The notes beneath the pieces are model-generated. The model was not told the DNA's origin and made no database searches. It worked only from the letters and a program-made list of their open reading frames with translations. DNA of 15,438 nt, taken from contig CAJWAH010000014.1 of the NCBI GenBank assembly GCA_913020095.1, forward strand, positions 1-15,438. The letters are read 5' to 3'. Source of the DNA: an uncultured Synechococcus sp. (GTDB lineage Bacteria > Cyanobacteriota > Cyanobacteriia > PCC-6307 > Cyanobiaceae). A program made the position numbers and the translations under genes. Positions 1-9,321 of this stretch are shown in pieces (positions within the stretch are counted from its first letter, which is position 1; each line of letters begins with the position of its first letter).

Positions 1-467
1 TGATTGGTGAGGCCCCGGGCCAGCAGGAAGACAAGCAGGGTGAACCGTTCGTTGGCCGGGCCGGACAACTGCTGGAGAAGCTCTTGGTTGAAGCCGGGCT
101 CGACAGCCGCCGCGACCTCTACATCGCCAATGTGATCAAGTGCCGGCCACCCCAAAACCGCAAGCCCACGCGCACAGAGATCGAGCGCTGCCTGCCTTGG
201 CTGCATCAGCAACTGGAGCTGGTGGATCCCCCCTTGGTGGTGCTCGCGGGGGCCACAGCACTGCAGGCGGTTTTGGGCATCAAAGGCGGCATCAGCAAAC
301 TGCGGGGCCAGTGGATTGAGCAGCAAGGCCGCGCCTACTTGCCGGTGTTTCATCCCTCCTATCTGCTGCGCTTTGGCTCCCGCGCTCCGGGCTCGCCCCA
401 AGAGCTCACGCTCGCGGACATGCAGGATGTTCGTCGCAGACTGGATCGGAAGGACTGGCCGCAATGA
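1..467 (+). CDS. Uracil-DNA glycosylase, family 4 (5'-truncated)
   Basis: Removes uracil from DNA as the first step of base-excision repair. The reading frame is open from base 3, so the N-terminus lies outside the window; 154 residues are visible. The first visible residues, IGEAPGQQED (bases 3-32), are the family 4 active-site motif. Next comes IKCRPPQNRKPT, with its Cys codon at 141-143, followed by a second Cys at 189-191. Family 4 enzymes bind a 4Fe-4S cluster with four Cys; the other two would be in the missing part. HPSYLLR (from base 351) is the conserved C-terminal DNA-binding and catalytic motif. The stop overlaps the next gene's ATG (ATGA), which suggests translational coupling. 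The family is clear from the motifs; only the N-terminus is unknown. Confidence 0.93.
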   Translation, partial: IGEAPGQQEDKQGEPFVGRAGQLLEKLLVEAGLDSRRDLYIANVIKCRPPQNRKPTRTEIERCLPWLHQQLELVDPPLVVLAGATALQAVLGIKGGISKLRGQWIEQQGRAYLPVFHPSYLLRFGSRAPGSPQELTLADMQDVRRRLDRKDWPQ

Positions 468-1012
468 CAGCACTGCCCCAGCTCAAGCCCCCGGCCATCA
501 GCGACAACACCGCTGGTGAGCTGGTGGTGAGCTGGGAGCACTACCACCGGCTGATCGAGCACCTGGCGCTGCAACTGCATCACGCCGCAGCGGATTTTGA
601 TCAGATCGTGGCCCTCTCCAGAGGCGGCTTGCGGGTGGGTGATCTGCTCTCCCGTTTATTCGATCGGCCCTTGGTGGTGATGGCGGCCAGCAGCTACAGC
701 GGCGATGGCGATCGCATTCAGGGCCAACTGAAGCTTGGCCATCAACTGGCCCACACCTGCGACCAGCTGGGGCCTCGGCTGCTGCTGGTGGACGACTTGG
801 TGGATAGCGGCACCACCTTGGTGGAAGCCAGCGCCTGGCTCAACACGGCAGTGAGGCCATCCCAACTGCTCACGGGGGTGCTCTGGCTCAAAGGCGGCAG
901 CAGCTTTCAACCGGATTTCTGGGCCATGCATCTGCCCGAAAACCCCTGGATCGTGCAGCCATTTGAGCGCTGGGAGCTGCTGCACCCCTGCGAACTCGAA
1001 CCCATGAGCTAG
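464..1012 (+). CDS. Phosphoribosyltransferase (type I PRTase fold)
   Basis: A 182-aa protein with a type I phosphoribosyltransferase signature. [14 protein letters not shown] (about residues 106-119) is the PRPP-binding loop, with the two Asp and the SGTT phosphate clamp. [12 protein letters not shown] (residues 49-60) matches the N-terminal PRPP loop seen in xanthine/guanine-type enzymes. It probably transfers a ribose-5-phosphate from PRPP to a purine base, but the hood region that sets base specificity is not diagnostic by eye, so no symbol is given. The ATG is fixed by its four-base overlap with the glycosylase stop. The pairing of a DNA-repair glycosylase with a base-salvage-like enzyme is suggestive, but may only be a shared transcript. 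Confidence 0.88.
   Translation: MTALPQLKPPAISDNTAGELVVSWEHYHRLIEHLALQLHHAAADFDQIVALSRGGLRVGDLLSRLFDRPLVVMAASSYSGDGDRIQGQLKLGHQLAHTCDQLGPRLLLVDDLVDSGTTLVEASAWLNTAVRPSQLLTGVLWLKGGSSFQPDFWAMHLPENPWIVQPFERWELLHPCELEPMS
708..715. repeat. HIP1-like octamer GCGATCGC
   Basis: This is the palindrome known as highly iterated palindrome 1 in cyanobacteria, here inside the phosphoribosyltransferase gene. A second copy is at 2319-2326. Two copies in 15 kb is sparse, which is usual for marine picocyanobacteria, and no function is claimed. Confidence 0.4.
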
Positions 1013-1052
1013 GGGTCTATGCCATGGTTTTGCGCAGACCTTGGCCCGCTCC

Positions 1053-2285
1053 ATGACCGGCACCCTGGCCACCACCACCTTGAGCGACACCGATTGGAGT
1101 CAGGATCCGCGCTTTGACACGGTGATTCACCGGCGCAAAACCCGCAGTGTGCGGGTGCGCGACATCTGGATCGGCAGTGAGCACCCGGTGGTGGTGCAGT
1201 CGATGATCAACGAGGACACCCTCGATGTGGAGGGGGCCACCGCCGGCATCCTGCGGCTGCATCAAGCCGGTTGCGAAATCATTCGGCTCACGGTGCCGAG
1301 CCTCGCCCATGCCAAGGCCGTCGGTGAAATCCGTCAGCGCCTCGAAGCCTCTGGGGCGAGCGTGCCGCTGGTGGCTGATGTGCACCACAACGGCATGAAG
1401 ATCGCCTTGGAGGTGGCCAAGCATGTCGACAAGGTGCGCATCAACCCTGGGCTGTTTGTCTTCGACAAGCCCGATCCCAACCGCACCGAGTTCACACCAG
1501 ACGAGGTGGCTGCCATTGGGGAGCGGATTACGGAAACCTTTGAACCCCTGGTCCGCAGCCTGAAGGAGCAGGACAAAGCCCTGCGCATTGGCGTTAACCA
1601 TGGCTCGTTGGCTGAGCGGATGTTGTTCAGTTACGGCGATACCCCGCTGGGGATGGTGGAGTCAGCCCTGGAGTTCATTCGCATCTGCGATCGGCTCGAC
1701 TTCCACAACATCGTGATTTCGATGAAAGCCTCACGGGCGCCGGTGATGCTGGCGGCCTACCGCTTGATGGCCCACCGCATGGATGCCGAGGGGTTCAACT
1801 ACCCCCTGCACCTGGGGGTCACCGAAGCCGGCGACGGCGACTACGGCCGCATCAAAAGCACCGCAGGGATCGCCACCCTGCTGGCCGATGGCCTAGGAGA
1901 CACGATCCGCGTTTCCCTCACCGAGGCTCCCGAGAAGGAAATTCCGGTCTGCTACGGCATCCTCCAGTCCTTGGGGCTCCGCAAAACCATGGTGGAGTAC
2001 GTGGCTTGCCCCAGCTGCGGCCGCACGCTGTTCAACCTCGAGGAGGTGTTGCAGCAGGTGCGCAGCGCCACCGACCACCTCACCGGCCTCGACATCGCCG
2101 TGATGGGCTGCATCGTGAATGGCCCCGGCGAAATGGCCGACGCCGACTACGGCTATGTGGGCAAAACCCCTGGCACCATCTCGCTCTACCGGGGCCGCGA
2201 AGAGATCCGCCGCGTGCCGGAAGCCGACGGTGTGCGGGCGCTGATTGATCTGATCAAAGAAGACGGCCGCTGGGTTGATCCCTGA
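1053..2285 (+). CDS. ispG: 4-hydroxy-3-methylbut-2-en-1-yl diphosphate synthase
   Basis: IspG (GcpE) performs the penultimate MEP-pathway step: reductive ring opening of methylerythritol cyclodiphosphate to HMBPP, supplying isoprenoids for carotenoids, phytol and quinones. The N-terminal TIM barrel begins with the typical [14 protein letters not shown] stretch, and VNPG-type and GVNHGSL motifs follow. The C-terminal 4Fe-4S domain shows C319-x2-C322 (CPSC), C353 and E360 within [10 protein letters not shown], numbered from the chosen Met. At 410 aa it has the short bacterial/cyanobacterial length. I prefer the ATG at 1053; a TTG at 1041 in the same frame would add four residues. It lies 40 bases after the phosphoribosyltransferase and 93 bases before the protease gene, all on one strand. 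Confidence 0.97.
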   Translation: MTGTLATTTLSDTDWSQDPRFDTVIHRRKTRSVRVRDIWIGSEHPVVVQSMINEDTLDVEGATAGILRLHQAGCEIIRLTVPSLAHAKAVGEIRQRLEASGASVPLVADVHHNGMKIALEVAKHVDKVRINPGLFVFDKPDPNRTEFTPDEVAAIGERITETFEPLVRSLKEQDKALRIGVNHGSLAERMLFSYGDTPLGMVESALEFIRICDRLDFHNIVISMKASRAPVMLAAYRLMAHRMDAEGFNYPLHLGVTEAGDGDYGRIKSTAGIATLLADGLGDTIRVSLTEAPEKEIPVCYGILQSLGLRKTMVEYVACPSCGRTLFNLEEVLQQVRSATDHLTGLDIAVMGCIVNGPGEMADADYGYVGKTPGTISLYRGREEIRRVPEADGVRALIDLIKEDGRWVDP

Positions 2286-2318
2286 GGTCTGGGGCCACAT
2301 CCAGTCACAGACCAGGCG

Positions 2319-2326
2319 GCGATCGC
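2319..2326. repeat. HIP1-like octamer GCGATCGC
   Basis: Second copy of the cyanobacterial HIP1 palindrome, in the 93-base gap between ispG and the protease gene. That gap shows no convincing terminator hairpin, so read-through from ispG is possible. Confidence 0.4.
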
Positions 2327-2378
2327 TCTGACCAAAGCCCAACAGTGACGTTACGGTTGGAAGACCCTGGCTACCTCC

Positions 2379-3719
2379 ATGGCTTCAACGCGTCTGCGTC
2401 GCATCGCCCTTGTCGCCCTGGCCGGTGCCGGCAGTTTCGCGGGAACCTTGGTTCTAACCAGTGATCTGCTGCTGCACAGCAGCACCGCCGCGATCATCTC
2501 CGACAGCCCCAAGGAGGTGATGGATGAGGCCTGGCAGATCGTGTTCCGCGACTACCTCGACACCACGGGGAACTACAGCGAAGAGAAGTGGAAGACCCTG
2601 CGGCGGGATCTGCTGAGCAAGAGCTACGGCAACACCAAAGACGCCTATGAAGCCATCCGGGGCATGCTCGGCACCCTGGATGACCCCTACACGCGGTTCA
2701 TGGACCCGCGTGAATTCAAGGAGATGGAAATCGACACCTCAGGGGAACTCTCTGGGGTGGGCATTCAACTGAGCCTCGATAAAGACAGCAAAGAACTGGT
2801 GGTGGTTTCACCCATCGATGGCTCACCCGCCTCGCGGGCGGGGGTGCAGCCCAAAGATGTGATCACTGCCATCGACGGCAAAAGCACCCGGGGGATGACC
2901 ACCGAAGACGCGGTCAAGCTGATTCGCGGCAAGGTTGGCACCAAGGTGGTGCTGGAACTTCGCCGCGGCGCCGGTGAATTCGTGACCGTGGATTTGATTC
3001 GCGATCGGATCGAACTGGCCGCCGTTGATTCCAGCGTGAATGTGGCCCCCAACGGGGCCAAGGTGGGTTACATCCGCCTGAAGCAGTTCAACGCCAATGC
3101 GGCCAAGGACATGCGCAACGCCATCACCGAGCTGAGCGGTGAGGGCGTCAGCGGTTTTGTGCTCGATCTACGCAGCAACCCCGGCGGCTTGCTGATGGCG
3201 AGTGTGGAAATCGCCAGGCAGTGGCTCGATGAAGGCGTGATCGTCTCCAGCTCAACCCGTGATGGGGTTAGTGATGTCAAACGGGCCAGCGGCCGTGCCC
3301 TGACCCAGGCGCCGTTGGTGGTGCTCGTTAATGAAGGCAGCGCCAGCGCCAGCGAGATTCTCTCGGGCGCCATTCAAGACAACAACCGCGGCGTTGTGGT
3401 CGGCAAGAAGACCTTCGGCAAGGGCCTGATCCAATCGGTGCGTGGGCTCTCCGATGGCTCCGGGATGACGGTGACCATCGCCAAGTACCTCACCCCCAGC
3501 GGCAAAGACATTCACAAGCAGGGCATCACCCCGGATGTGAATGCCAACCTCAGCAAAGCCCAGGCCCAGCGCCTGAAATTTGAAGACCTGGGCACCCGCA
3601 ATGACCCGCAGTATCGGGTCGCCGAATCAGAGCTGGCCAAGCTGCTGCGCCAAAACAACGCCAAACCTGAAGTGAGCTTCGACGGAGACGTTCAGTTGGA
3701 CGTTTTCAGTACGAACTAA
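2379..3719 (+). CDS. Carboxyl-terminal processing protease (S41, CtpA/CtpB type)
   Basis: A 446-aa serine protease that cleaves proteins near their C-terminus. In cyanobacteria one paralogue (CtpA) matures the D1 photosystem II protein in the thylakoid lumen; others act in the periplasm. Residues about 5-28 form a basic start plus a hydrophobic signal or anchor. A PDZ domain covers about residues 120-205 (SGVGIQL, SPASRAGVQPKDVI), and the S41 core follows. In NEGSASASE the nucleophile is S323, and the general base is K348 in KTFGKG; the 25-residue spacing is the family's usual one, with Q352 after it. By eye I cannot tell CtpA from CtpB or CtpC, so no symbol is given. Its stop faces the stop of the next gene, only four bases away. 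Confidence 0.95.
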   Translation: MASTRLRRIALVALAGAGSFAGTLVLTSDLLLHSSTAAIISDSPKEVMDEAWQIVFRDYLDTTGNYSEEKWKTLRRDLLSKSYGNTKDAYEAIRGMLGTLDDPYTRFMDPREFKEMEIDTSGELSGVGIQLSLDKDSKELVVVSPIDGSPASRAGVQPKDVITAIDGKSTRGMTTEDAVKLIRGKVGTKVVLELRRGAGEFVTVDLIRDRIELAAVDSSVNVAPNGAKVGYIRLKQFNANAAKDMRNAITELSGEGVSGFVLDLRSNPGGLLMASVEIARQWLDEGVIVSSSTRDGVSDVKRASGRALTQAPLVVLVNEGSASASEILSGAIQDNNRGVVVGKKTFGKGLIQSVRGLSDGSGMTVTIAKYLTPSGKDIHKQGITPDVNANLSKAQAQRLKFEDLGTRNDPQYRVAESELAKLLRQNNAKPEVSFDGDVQLDVFSTN

Positions 3720-3723
3720 GGAA

Positions 3724-3912
3724 TCAGGACACCGGCTGCATTAAGCCGCCGCCGGGGCTGGAATCGTCATCATCATTGCTTTCGGATTGCCAGAGGGCAA
3801 AGAAGCCCAGCGCCACTGCGCCGATCACGCCGCTGAACAATCCGAAGGGGAAAGCACCACCCGCTGCGAAGACTGCGCCAAGTCCGTCATTCAATTCGAC
3901 GATGGCATTCAT
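3724..3912 (-). CDS. Small single-helix membrane protein, hypothetical
   Basis: A 62-aa protein of unknown function. Residues about 13-41 are hydrophobic and Gly/Ala-rich (FPFGLFSGVIGAVALGFFAL), ending in a Trp, then an acidic SESNDDDD run and a Gly/Pro tail. This layout suggests one membrane span with a charged tail. I chose the ATG at 3912; a TTG at 3930 would add six residues. It is convergent with the protease gene (four-base gap) and lies downstream of mfd on the same strand, 76 bases away. The opposite-strand frame through the same bases is shorter in meaning and lacks a membrane pattern. I do not recognise the family. Confidence 0.65.
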   Translation of the reverse strand: MNAIVELNDGLGAVFAAGGAFPFGLFSGVIGAVALGFFALWQSESNDDDDSSPGGGLMQPVS

Positions 3913-3959
3913 GCGCAGCTCGCTTTTCAACTCACCGGAGTGTAACGAACTCTTGCGAG

Positions 3960-3980
3960 CCTGAGAAGCATTTTCTCAGG
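3960..3980 (-). terminator. Hairpin downstream of mfd, weak terminator
   Basis: A perfect 8-bp stem (3960-3967 with 3973-3980) and a 5-base loop, 8 bases past the mfd stop. On the minus strand no T-run follows the stem, so this is a stem-loop that could be a weak or processing site rather than a classic intrinsic terminator. mfd may read through into the small membrane protein gene. Confidence 0.4.
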
Positions 3981-3988
3981 AAAAGCTG

Positions 3989-6900
3989 TCAAACGCTCAG
4001 AACGGCCTGGTTGTCAGCCTGTTGTTTGGCCTCACGCTCAGCGGCAGAAAGCCCGTCTGCATCAGGGATCTGGGCCGCCATGGTCTCCAGCCAAGACTTG
4101 AGTTCGTCCAGCTGTTTATCGGGCGCCAACACCCCAAGGCCGCGGGCGAGCACCTTCGCGGTGGTGCCGCTGCCGGCTTGATACACCAAACGGCCATGCA
4201 GGTGGGTGGCCAAACCCTGGCGCAGGCGGCGGAATGCGGGCTCTTCCATGGGGGTTTCCAGCACCAAGTTGGGTTTTTCAGGCTTGATGCGCGAGAAGCC
4301 GCAACGCTTGGCCAGCAGCTTGATCTCCATCAGCTGCAGCAGCGACTGCACAGGCGCCGGGAGCGGGCCATAACGGTCCACCCAATCAGCTGCCAGCTGC
4401 AGCAGGCCCTCACGGCTGTCGCAGTCTGCGGCAGCGCGATAAGCCGCCATTTTCTCGTCGGCTTCAGTGACCCAATCGGCTGGGATGAAGGCCGTCACGC
4501 TCAAATCGATCTGGGTGTCATCCACCGCAGGGATGTCCTGGCCGCGAATCTCGGCGAGCTCCTCTTGGAGCATCTCCATGTAGAGGTCAAAGCCGATGGT
4601 CTCCATCTGCCCGCTCTGCTCCACCCCCAGCAGATTGCCAACGCCGCGGATTTCCATGTCCCGCATGGCGAGCTGGTAGCCGCTGCCGAGCTGGGCAAAT
4701 TCTTGAATCGCCCGCAGCCGCTGCCGTGCGGCATCACTGAGGCTGGCGTCACCCGGATAAAACAGCCACGCGTGGGCCTGGATGCCACTGCGGCCCACTC
4801 GGCCCCGCAATTGATACAGCTGCGAGAGGCCAAATTTTTGGGAGTCTTCGATCAGGATCGTGTTAACCCGCGGGATGTCGAGGCCGCTCTCCACGATCGT
4901 GGTGCAGAGCATCACATCGGCCTCACCGGCGTTGAAGGCCACCATGGCGCTCTCCAATTCGCCCTCCGGCATCTGGCCATGGGCCACCAGCAGCCTTAGG
5001 CCTGGGAGCATCTGACGCAACCCACCGGCCACCTCCTCAATGCCCTCCACCCTGGGCACCACATAAAACACCTGCCCGCCGCGATCGAGCTCTTGGCGGA
5101 TCGCACTACGCACCGCCTCTTCATCGAGCGACGCCAAGTGGGTCTTAATCGGACGGCGCAATGGGGGAGGCGTGGTGATCAAGCTCATCTCACGCACCCC
5201 CGAGAGGCTCATGTAGAGCGTGCGCGGGATCGGCGTTGCCGAGAGGGTCAAAACATCAACGTCTTTGCGTAGAACCTTGATCTTCTCTTTTTGGTTCACA
5301 CCAAAGCGCTGCTCCTCATCCACCACCAACAAGCCCAGCTGCTTGAAGCTGGTGCCCTTGCCCAGCAATTGATGGGTGCCCACCACCACATCAATCGCCC
5401 CATCGCTGAGGCCTTTGAGAATCTCCTTGCGCTCGCTGGCCGTGCGGAAGCGATTCAGCAGCGCCACCTTGATCGGATAAGGCGCGAAGCGTTCGCTCAA
5501 GGTGCGCCAATGCTGTTGAGCCAGCACGGTGGTTGGCGCCAATAGGGCGGTCTGACGACCCGCAGTCACCGCCTTGAAGATGGCGCGCACGGCCACCTCG
5601 GTTTTGCCGAAGCCCACATCCCCACACACCAACCGATCCATCGGCTTGCCCTGCTCCATGTCGCGCTTCACCTCGGTGATCGCCTTGAGCTGATCAGGCG
5701 TGGGCTCGTAGGGGAAGGAATCCTCCAGTTCGTTCTGCCAGGGCCCATCGACAGGGAAGGCAAACCCTGGGGATTCGGTGCGCTCGGCGTAGAGCTTGAC
5801 CAAATCAAAGGCCACCTTGCGCACGGCTTTGCGGGCGCGGGCCTTGGTCTTGGCCCAAGCGGCACCGCCCATCTTGTTGAGCTGGGGCGGTGCATCACTG
5901 CTGGCCCTGAAGCGGCCAAGACTGCCCAGCTGGTCGGCCGCCACCCGCAGCAAACCATCGAGGTATTGCACCACCAGGTAGTCGCGGGCATCACCGCTGA
6001 TGGCCAGCTTTTCCATCTTCAAAAAGCGACCAATGCCGTGGTTGCGGTGCACCACGAAATCCCCCTGCCGCATGCGGTTGGGATCCACCGTGCGGCTGGC
6101 CGCGCGGCGGCGGCGGCGCACATAGCCGCTGGCGGTGAGGTTTTGCTGGCCAAAAAATTCCCGGTCGGTGATCAGCGCCAAACGCCAAGCCGGCAACTGC
6201 AATCCCTCGAGCTCAGCGGTGCCCTTGGTCTTGAGGGCCACCGGCGTGTTCTGTTCGATCAACCGCTCAATGGCCGGTTGATCGCCGGGGTTGGGCACAA
6301 AGCGCGTGATGCAATCGTGCTCTTCCAGCAACGCCACCGCGCGGGAAGGCTGGGCTGAAAGCAACCACACGCGGGTTTTCTCGCGCTGAAAATCCTTGAT
6401 CAGGCCGGCCAACTTGCCGAACTGATTGGGATAGGCGGGCACCGCCCGGCTGTTCAAATCAAAACTGTTGGGGTGCTGATCGGTTTCAGCCAATTCCGCC
6501 AGATCAAAGCCAGCAAAGGCCTCCAAGGCCTCGATCGTGTCGCTGATCGGGCGATGCAATGTTGGCGGCAGCAAGCCCTCCACCTCATCGCTGTGGTGCT
6601 GCTCGGCGTGATCAAACCACTGCTGGCCGTGGGCCATGGCCTGACGGCGCTCATCGAGCACCACCAAGGTGTGCTCCGGCAGGTAATCCAACAAAGAAGA
6701 CGGCTGCTGCCAAGCCAGCCCCATCAAGCGCCGCATGCCTTCGGGGGTATCGCCGGCCAGCAACTGCTCCATGGCCTCAGCGCTGAGCAGTTGATCCAGC
6801 TGATCGGGCAGGTTGGCCCTGAGGCCATCAGCCACCAAGGGCCCATAGCCGGTGGGGGTGATGCGCACCAGATCAACAGCATCCAGCGAGCGCTGGGTGG

Positions 6901-7540
6901 CGGGATCAAACTCCCGCAACTTCTCGAGGTCTTCACCGAAGAACTCCAGTCGCACTGGCAACTCAGCGCTGACCGGGAATAGATCAACGATGTCGCCGCG
7001 GCGGCTCCAGCTGCCTTCCTGCTCAATGGTGGAGACCCGCTCGTAGCCCAAACGGGCGAGATTGGCTGCCAGCTCCTCCAGATCGATGCTGGCGCCTTTG
7101 CGCAAGGTGAGGCACTGATCAGCCAGCACAGCCGGCGGCGGCAAGTGGGGCTGCAGGGCCCGCTCGGTGGCCACGATCACCCCCTGCCAGCCGTCGCCCT
7201 GCTCATCCACCAATTCGCTGAGCACCTGCAACTGCCCCCAGGTGATCTCGCTGGTGGGATCAAAGGCTTCGTAGGGCGACCCCTCACTGGTGGGATAGAG
7301 CTGCGTGGTGGGCCAGCCCATCAACTCCAGCAGGGCCGCCCAGCGGCCGGCTTCTTCCAGGGTGGGCACCACCACCAGCAAAGGAGCGCCCTCGCAGCGG
7401 GCCATGGCTGAGGCCAATAAGGCCCTGGCACCGCGACTGGCCCCTTGCAGGCGCAGTCGGTCAGGCCGCCGTGAGCGTTCCAGCACCTCGCCGGTGAGGG
7501 GCACCTGCTGCAGCTGGCGCACCAAAGCGGTGAGGGGCAT
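3989..7540 (-). CDS. mfd: Transcription-repair coupling factor Mfd
   Basis: A 1183-aa DNA translocase that removes RNA polymerase stalled at lesions and recruits UvrA. The UvrB-like N-terminal domains contain [14 protein letters not shown]. An RNA-polymerase-interacting (CarD-like) domain starts near residue 487 ([15 protein letters not shown]). The helicase core has Walker A GDVGFGKT with K646, DEEQ at D741, the [11 protein letters not shown] motif, and motif [12 protein letters not shown] near 910-918. The C-terminal TRCF domain follows. Length is close to the usual 1150-1200. The ATG at 7540 has no clear Shine-Dalgarno sequence. A methyltransferase gene ends 44 bases upstream on the same strand, so the two may be co-transcribed. 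All key ATPase residues are present. Confidence 0.98.
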   Translation of the reverse strand: MPLTALVRQLQQVPLTGEVLERSRRPDRLRLQGASRGARALLASAMARCEGAPLLVVVPTLEEAGRWAALLELMGWPTTQLYPTSEGSPYEAFDPTSEITWGQLQVLSELVDEQGDGWQGVIVATERALQPHLPPPAVLADQCLTLRKGASIDLEELAANLARLGYERVSTIEQEGSWSRRGDIVDLFPVSAELPVRLEFFGEDLEKLREFDPATQRSLDAVDLVRITPTGYGPLVADGLRANLPDQLDQLLSAEAMEQLLAGDTPEGMRRLMGLAWQQPSSLLDYLPEHTLVVLDERRQAMAHGQQWFDHAEQHHSDEVEGLLPPTLHRPISDTIEALEAFAGFDLAELAETDQHPNSFDLNSRAVPAYPNQFGKLAGLIKDFQREKTRVWLLSAQPSRAVALLEEHDCITRFVPNPGDQPAIERLIEQNTPVALKTKGTAELEGLQLPAWRLALITDREFFGQQNLTASGYVRRRRRAASRTVDPNRMRQGDFVVHRNHGIGRFLKMEKLAISGDARDYLVVQYLDGLLRVAADQLGSLGRFRASSDAPPQLNKMGGAAWAKTKARARKAVRKVAFDLVKLYAERTESPGFAFPVDGPWQNELEDSFPYEPTPDQLKAITEVKRDMEQGKPMDRLVCGDVGFGKTEVAVRAIFKAVTAGRQTALLAPTTVLAQQHWRTLSERFAPYPIKVALLNRFRTASERKEILKGLSDGAIDVVVGTHQLLGKGTSFKQLGLLVVDEEQRFGVNQKEKIKVLRKDVDVLTLSATPIPRTLYMSLSGVREMSLITTPPPLRRPIKTHLASLDEEAVRSAIRQELDRGGQVFYVVPRVEGIEEVAGGLRQMLPGLRLLVAHGQMPEGELESAMVAFNAGEADVMLCTTIVESGLDIPRVNTILIEDSQKFGLSQLYQLRGRVGRSGIQAHAWLFYPGDASLSDAARQRLRAIQEFAQLGSGYQLAMRDMEIRGVGNLLGVEQSGQMETIGFDLYMEMLQEELAEIRGQDIPAVDDTQIDLSVTAFIPADWVTEADEKMAAYRAAADCDSREGLLQLAADWVDRYGPLPAPVQSLLQLMEIKLLAKRCGFSRIKPEKPNLVLETPMEEPAFRRLRQGLATHLHGRLVYQAGSGTTAKVLARGLGVLAPDKQLDELKSWLETMAAQIPDADGLSAAEREAKQQADNQAVLSV

Positions 7541-7584
7541 ACACGCGGGGAGAAAGCAGTTGCTGATCCTCGCTTACAGGGGCC

Positions 7585-8280
7585 TCAAGTGGCGGGCCGC
7601 TGAATCAGCCACAGGCCGTTGAACATCGCCCGCAACAGCACCTGAGGCGGAGCGCAACCGCTCGCTTGCGCCTGCTGCTGAATCAACTCTTCAGCCAACG
7701 AGAACACCACCTTGTTCCTGCCCGAGAGAAACAACTCCAAGGTGGCCTCATCCATGCCAAGCATGCGCAGCCTTGCCTTGATGATCTCCAGCAGGCTTTG
7801 CTCGTTCTCGTGCCCCGCTGGCTCGCTGTAGCTGCTCAGCAACAAACAGCCCCCAGGAGCGAGCTGGCTGAGCATGGCGGCCAATTCCTGCTGCTGCTGC
7901 TGCGGAGGCAACAGGTGCAGCACGTGGTGACACACCACCGCATCAAACCCCTCGGGATCCAAGCCACTGCCGGCAAGGCTTTGCTGGTGCAGCAAGCAGC
8001 GGCTGCCGGCATCGAGAGAGGCAATCTGCTGGCGGCAAAATTCGGCCATCTGCCCACTGGGCTCCAGCAGCGTGAAGCGCGCCAGCGGCATGGCTTGAAG
8101 CAGGCCTGGCAGCTCCTCAGCAGCACCCGGTCCCACCACCAGCACCTGGCGAGCAGTTGGTGTCTTGGCCGCTAAGGCGGCGGCGCCAAGTTCCAACACC
8201 GCGTCATAGGCCGGAATCGATAAGCGAATCCGCTGGCGGTACTGGCGGCCGTAGTCGCCATCAAAGTCGAGTCCGCTCAC
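7585..8280 (-). CDS. Class I SAM-dependent methyltransferase
   Basis: A 231-aa protein with a Rossmann-like methyltransferase fold. Motif I is VLVVGPGAAEEL (residues 46-57). An acidic post-I strand (TLLEPS, 70-75) should bind the SAM ribose. FDAVVCHHVLHLL (112-124) is the motif IV region, and LAPGGCLLLSS follows as motif VI. The N-terminal part DYGRQYRQRIRLSIPAYD resembles class I enzymes acting on small molecules, but the substrate cannot be read from sequence. Translation most likely starts at GTG 8280. It lies just upstream of mfd and probably heads that transcript; a role linked to repair is not implied by the sequence. Confidence 0.85.
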   Translation of the reverse strand: MSGLDFDGDYGRQYRQRIRLSIPAYDAVLELGAAALAAKTPTARQVLVVGPGAAEELPGLLQAMPLARFTLLEPSGQMAEFCRQQIASLDAGSRCLLHQQSLAGSGLDPEGFDAVVCHHVLHLLPPQQQQQELAAMLSQLAPGGCLLLSSYSEPAGHENEQSLLEIIKARLRMLGMDEATLELFLSGRNKVVFSLAEELIQQQAQASGCAPPQVLLRAMFNGLWLIQRPAT

Positions 8281-8413
8281 GCCCGGTTGTTGTTTAAAGG
8301 CGTCTTAGCCAGAGGCGCTCCGGGGGTCGCAAAACCGAACCCAAGGGATCGGTTTGATCACTTCCTTTGAGCTGCCAGCAGATCTAGAGCAAAGGGAGAG
8401 AAGAGGAGAAACC
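8281..8413. promoter_or_regulatory. Divergent intergenic region
   Basis: 133 bases separate the minus-strand methyltransferase from the plus-strand small-protein pair, so promoters for both directions should be here. A 7-bp inverted repeat (8332-8338 with 8349-8355) is visible and could be an operator or short hairpin. The right end is strongly purine-rich, with GAGGAG serving as ribosome binding site for the gene at 8414. No -10/-35 pair is clear enough to place. Confidence 0.45.
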
Positions 8414-8512
8414 ATGAGCGCACTGACGATCATCCGGGCCCACAACAAAAAAGCTCAACGCCTGCAAGCTGCACAAAAGCTGATGGCACGTCTGCAGAAA
8501 GGAGGGGCCTGA
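8414..8512 (+). CDS. 32-aa basic small protein
   Basis: A tiny open frame starting MSALTIIRAHNKKAQRL and ending QKGGA. The strong Shine-Dalgarno GAGGAG sits 6-7 bases before the ATG, much better than for most genes here, which is the main argument that it is real. The peptide is Lys/Arg/Gln-rich and would make one basic amphipathic helix. Its stop overlaps the next ATG (base 8512 is shared), and the last codons (AAAGGAGGGG) act as the next gene's ribosome binding site. Function unknown. Confidence 0.6.
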   Translation: MSALTIIRAHNKKAQRLQAAQKLMARLQKGGA

Positions 8513-8634
8513 TGCATGCCCTCTCAGCAGCCAACCTGCCCAGCTGGCTGCTGCTGGCCGCCTTGATCGGCGCCATTGCCTCGATCAACCAATTTTCAAG
8601 TTCTGTGCAAAAGGGCTGGCGCCGCAAAGCCTGA
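8512..8634 (+). CDS. 40-aa single-pass membrane small protein
   Basis: A tiny frame coupled to the preceding one by a shared base and a GGAGG ribosome binding site inside its neighbour's end. After a short N-terminus, residues about 8-27 (LPSWLLLAALIGAIASIN) are hydrophobic, followed by a basic tail (VQKGWRRKA). This predicts a one-helix membrane peptide with the positive end in the cytoplasm. The pair resembles co-translated micro-protein operons; whether it is a toxin, a complex subunit or a regulator cannot be told. It ends 27 bases before the family A gene at 8662. Confidence 0.58.
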   Translation: MHALSAANLPSWLLLAALIGAIASINQFSSSVQKGWRRKA

Positions 8635-8661
8635 AGCCACCTGTATCGGTAGCTTCGAGCC

Positions 8662-9168
8662 ATGCTCGACGCGTTTGAACCAGATCTCGATCAGCTGGTG
8701 GCGGCCAACCGGGAGCAGTTGATTCCTATTGCTCAGCAAGTCGCCAAAACAGAGAGCTGGTCGCTGTCATTGCGCTGCGCCGTGATCGATTGCAGCAGCG
8801 GCCTCCCCAAGGTGCACAACAGTTCTGTGGGAGGCATCGGCAGTTTCATCCGCACCTCCACGGTGATCGACCACCCCCTGATGGAGCATTTCCTGGCTCT
8901 GGTGAACAGCCAAGGCGTTGATGCGGCCCTCGATGCCATGGCCAACGACCTGGGCGAGAGCGACGAATTCAACACCCTCTATGACGCCTACCTCGAAGAG
9001 CGCCAGCAGGGTCAGCTGATGTGGGGCGCTGGGGATGCCACCGAATTTGTGATGAAGTCGCAGGACTGCTTTCAAGACCGCGAAATGGCCTGCATTGCCG
9101 TGTTTCCCTCTGAGCCGCAGCCCGAGCTCTACACCTTTGCGCTGCCCCTGTTCTTCTTTGGCCTTTAA
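8662..9168 (+). CDS. Hypothetical protein, family A copy 1
   Basis: A 168-aa soluble, acidic protein of unknown function. It is clearly homologous to the 166-aa product at 11146-11646: by hand, roughly 40% identity over the last 137 residues with almost no gaps. Shared blocks include AVID, VGxIG, RxST, DxPLM, QGxDAAL, DEF, YxEER, FVxKS and a Pro/Phe-rich aromatic end. No signal peptide, membrane span or known catalytic motif is visible. The ATG has no strong Shine-Dalgarno sequence; it lies 27 bases after the micro-protein pair and may depend on that transcript. I do not recognise the domain. Confidence 0.8.
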   Translation: MLDAFEPDLDQLVAANREQLIPIAQQVAKTESWSLSLRCAVIDCSSGLPKVHNSSVGGIGSFIRTSTVIDHPLMEHFLALVNSQGVDAALDAMANDLGESDEFNTLYDAYLEERQQGQLMWGAGDATEFVMKSQDCFQDREMACIAVFPSEPQPELYTFALPLFFFGL

Positions 9169-9269
9169 GACCGAAACATTTAGCCCCTGCTTGGCAACAA
9201 AATCCCGCGTGCCTAGCACTGTCGTTGGTGCTTGTGGGCGACCATCCACGGGGTTACCAACCCGGCACC

Positions 9270-9298
9270 TTGGGGGCCGCCAGCACGCAGGCCCCCAA
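9270..9298 (+). terminator. GC-rich hairpin after the family A copy 1 gene
   Basis: A perfect 9-bp stem (9270-9278 with 9290-9298, TTGGGGGCC) with an 11-base loop, about 100 bases past the family A stop. The following bases are AACATTT, not a T-run, so termination is uncertain. It also lies just upstream of the lipoprotein ATG at 9322 and could be a 5'-UTR element. Confidence 0.4.
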
Positions 9299-9321
9299 AA
9301 CATTTCCGTTGCCAGCCACCC

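Noticed and set aside
1017..1601. A 194-codon minus-strand frame
   Set aside because: It is antisense to ispG, with no domain-like pattern or start signal.
3776..3964. A 62-codon plus-strand frame
   Set aside because: It overlaps the minus-strand frame that encodes a coherent membrane span, and its own translation is Pro/Ser/Ala-rich without structure.
4022..4999. A 325-codon open frame opposite mfd
   Set aside because: It lies fully inside mfd, whose motifs are unmistakable, and its His/Gln/Leu-rich translation is typical of the antisense frame of GC-rich coding DNA.
8767..9303. A 178-codon minus-strand frame
   Set aside because: It is antisense to family A copy 1, whose plus-strand protein has a clear paralogue in the window, so the plus strand is the coding one.
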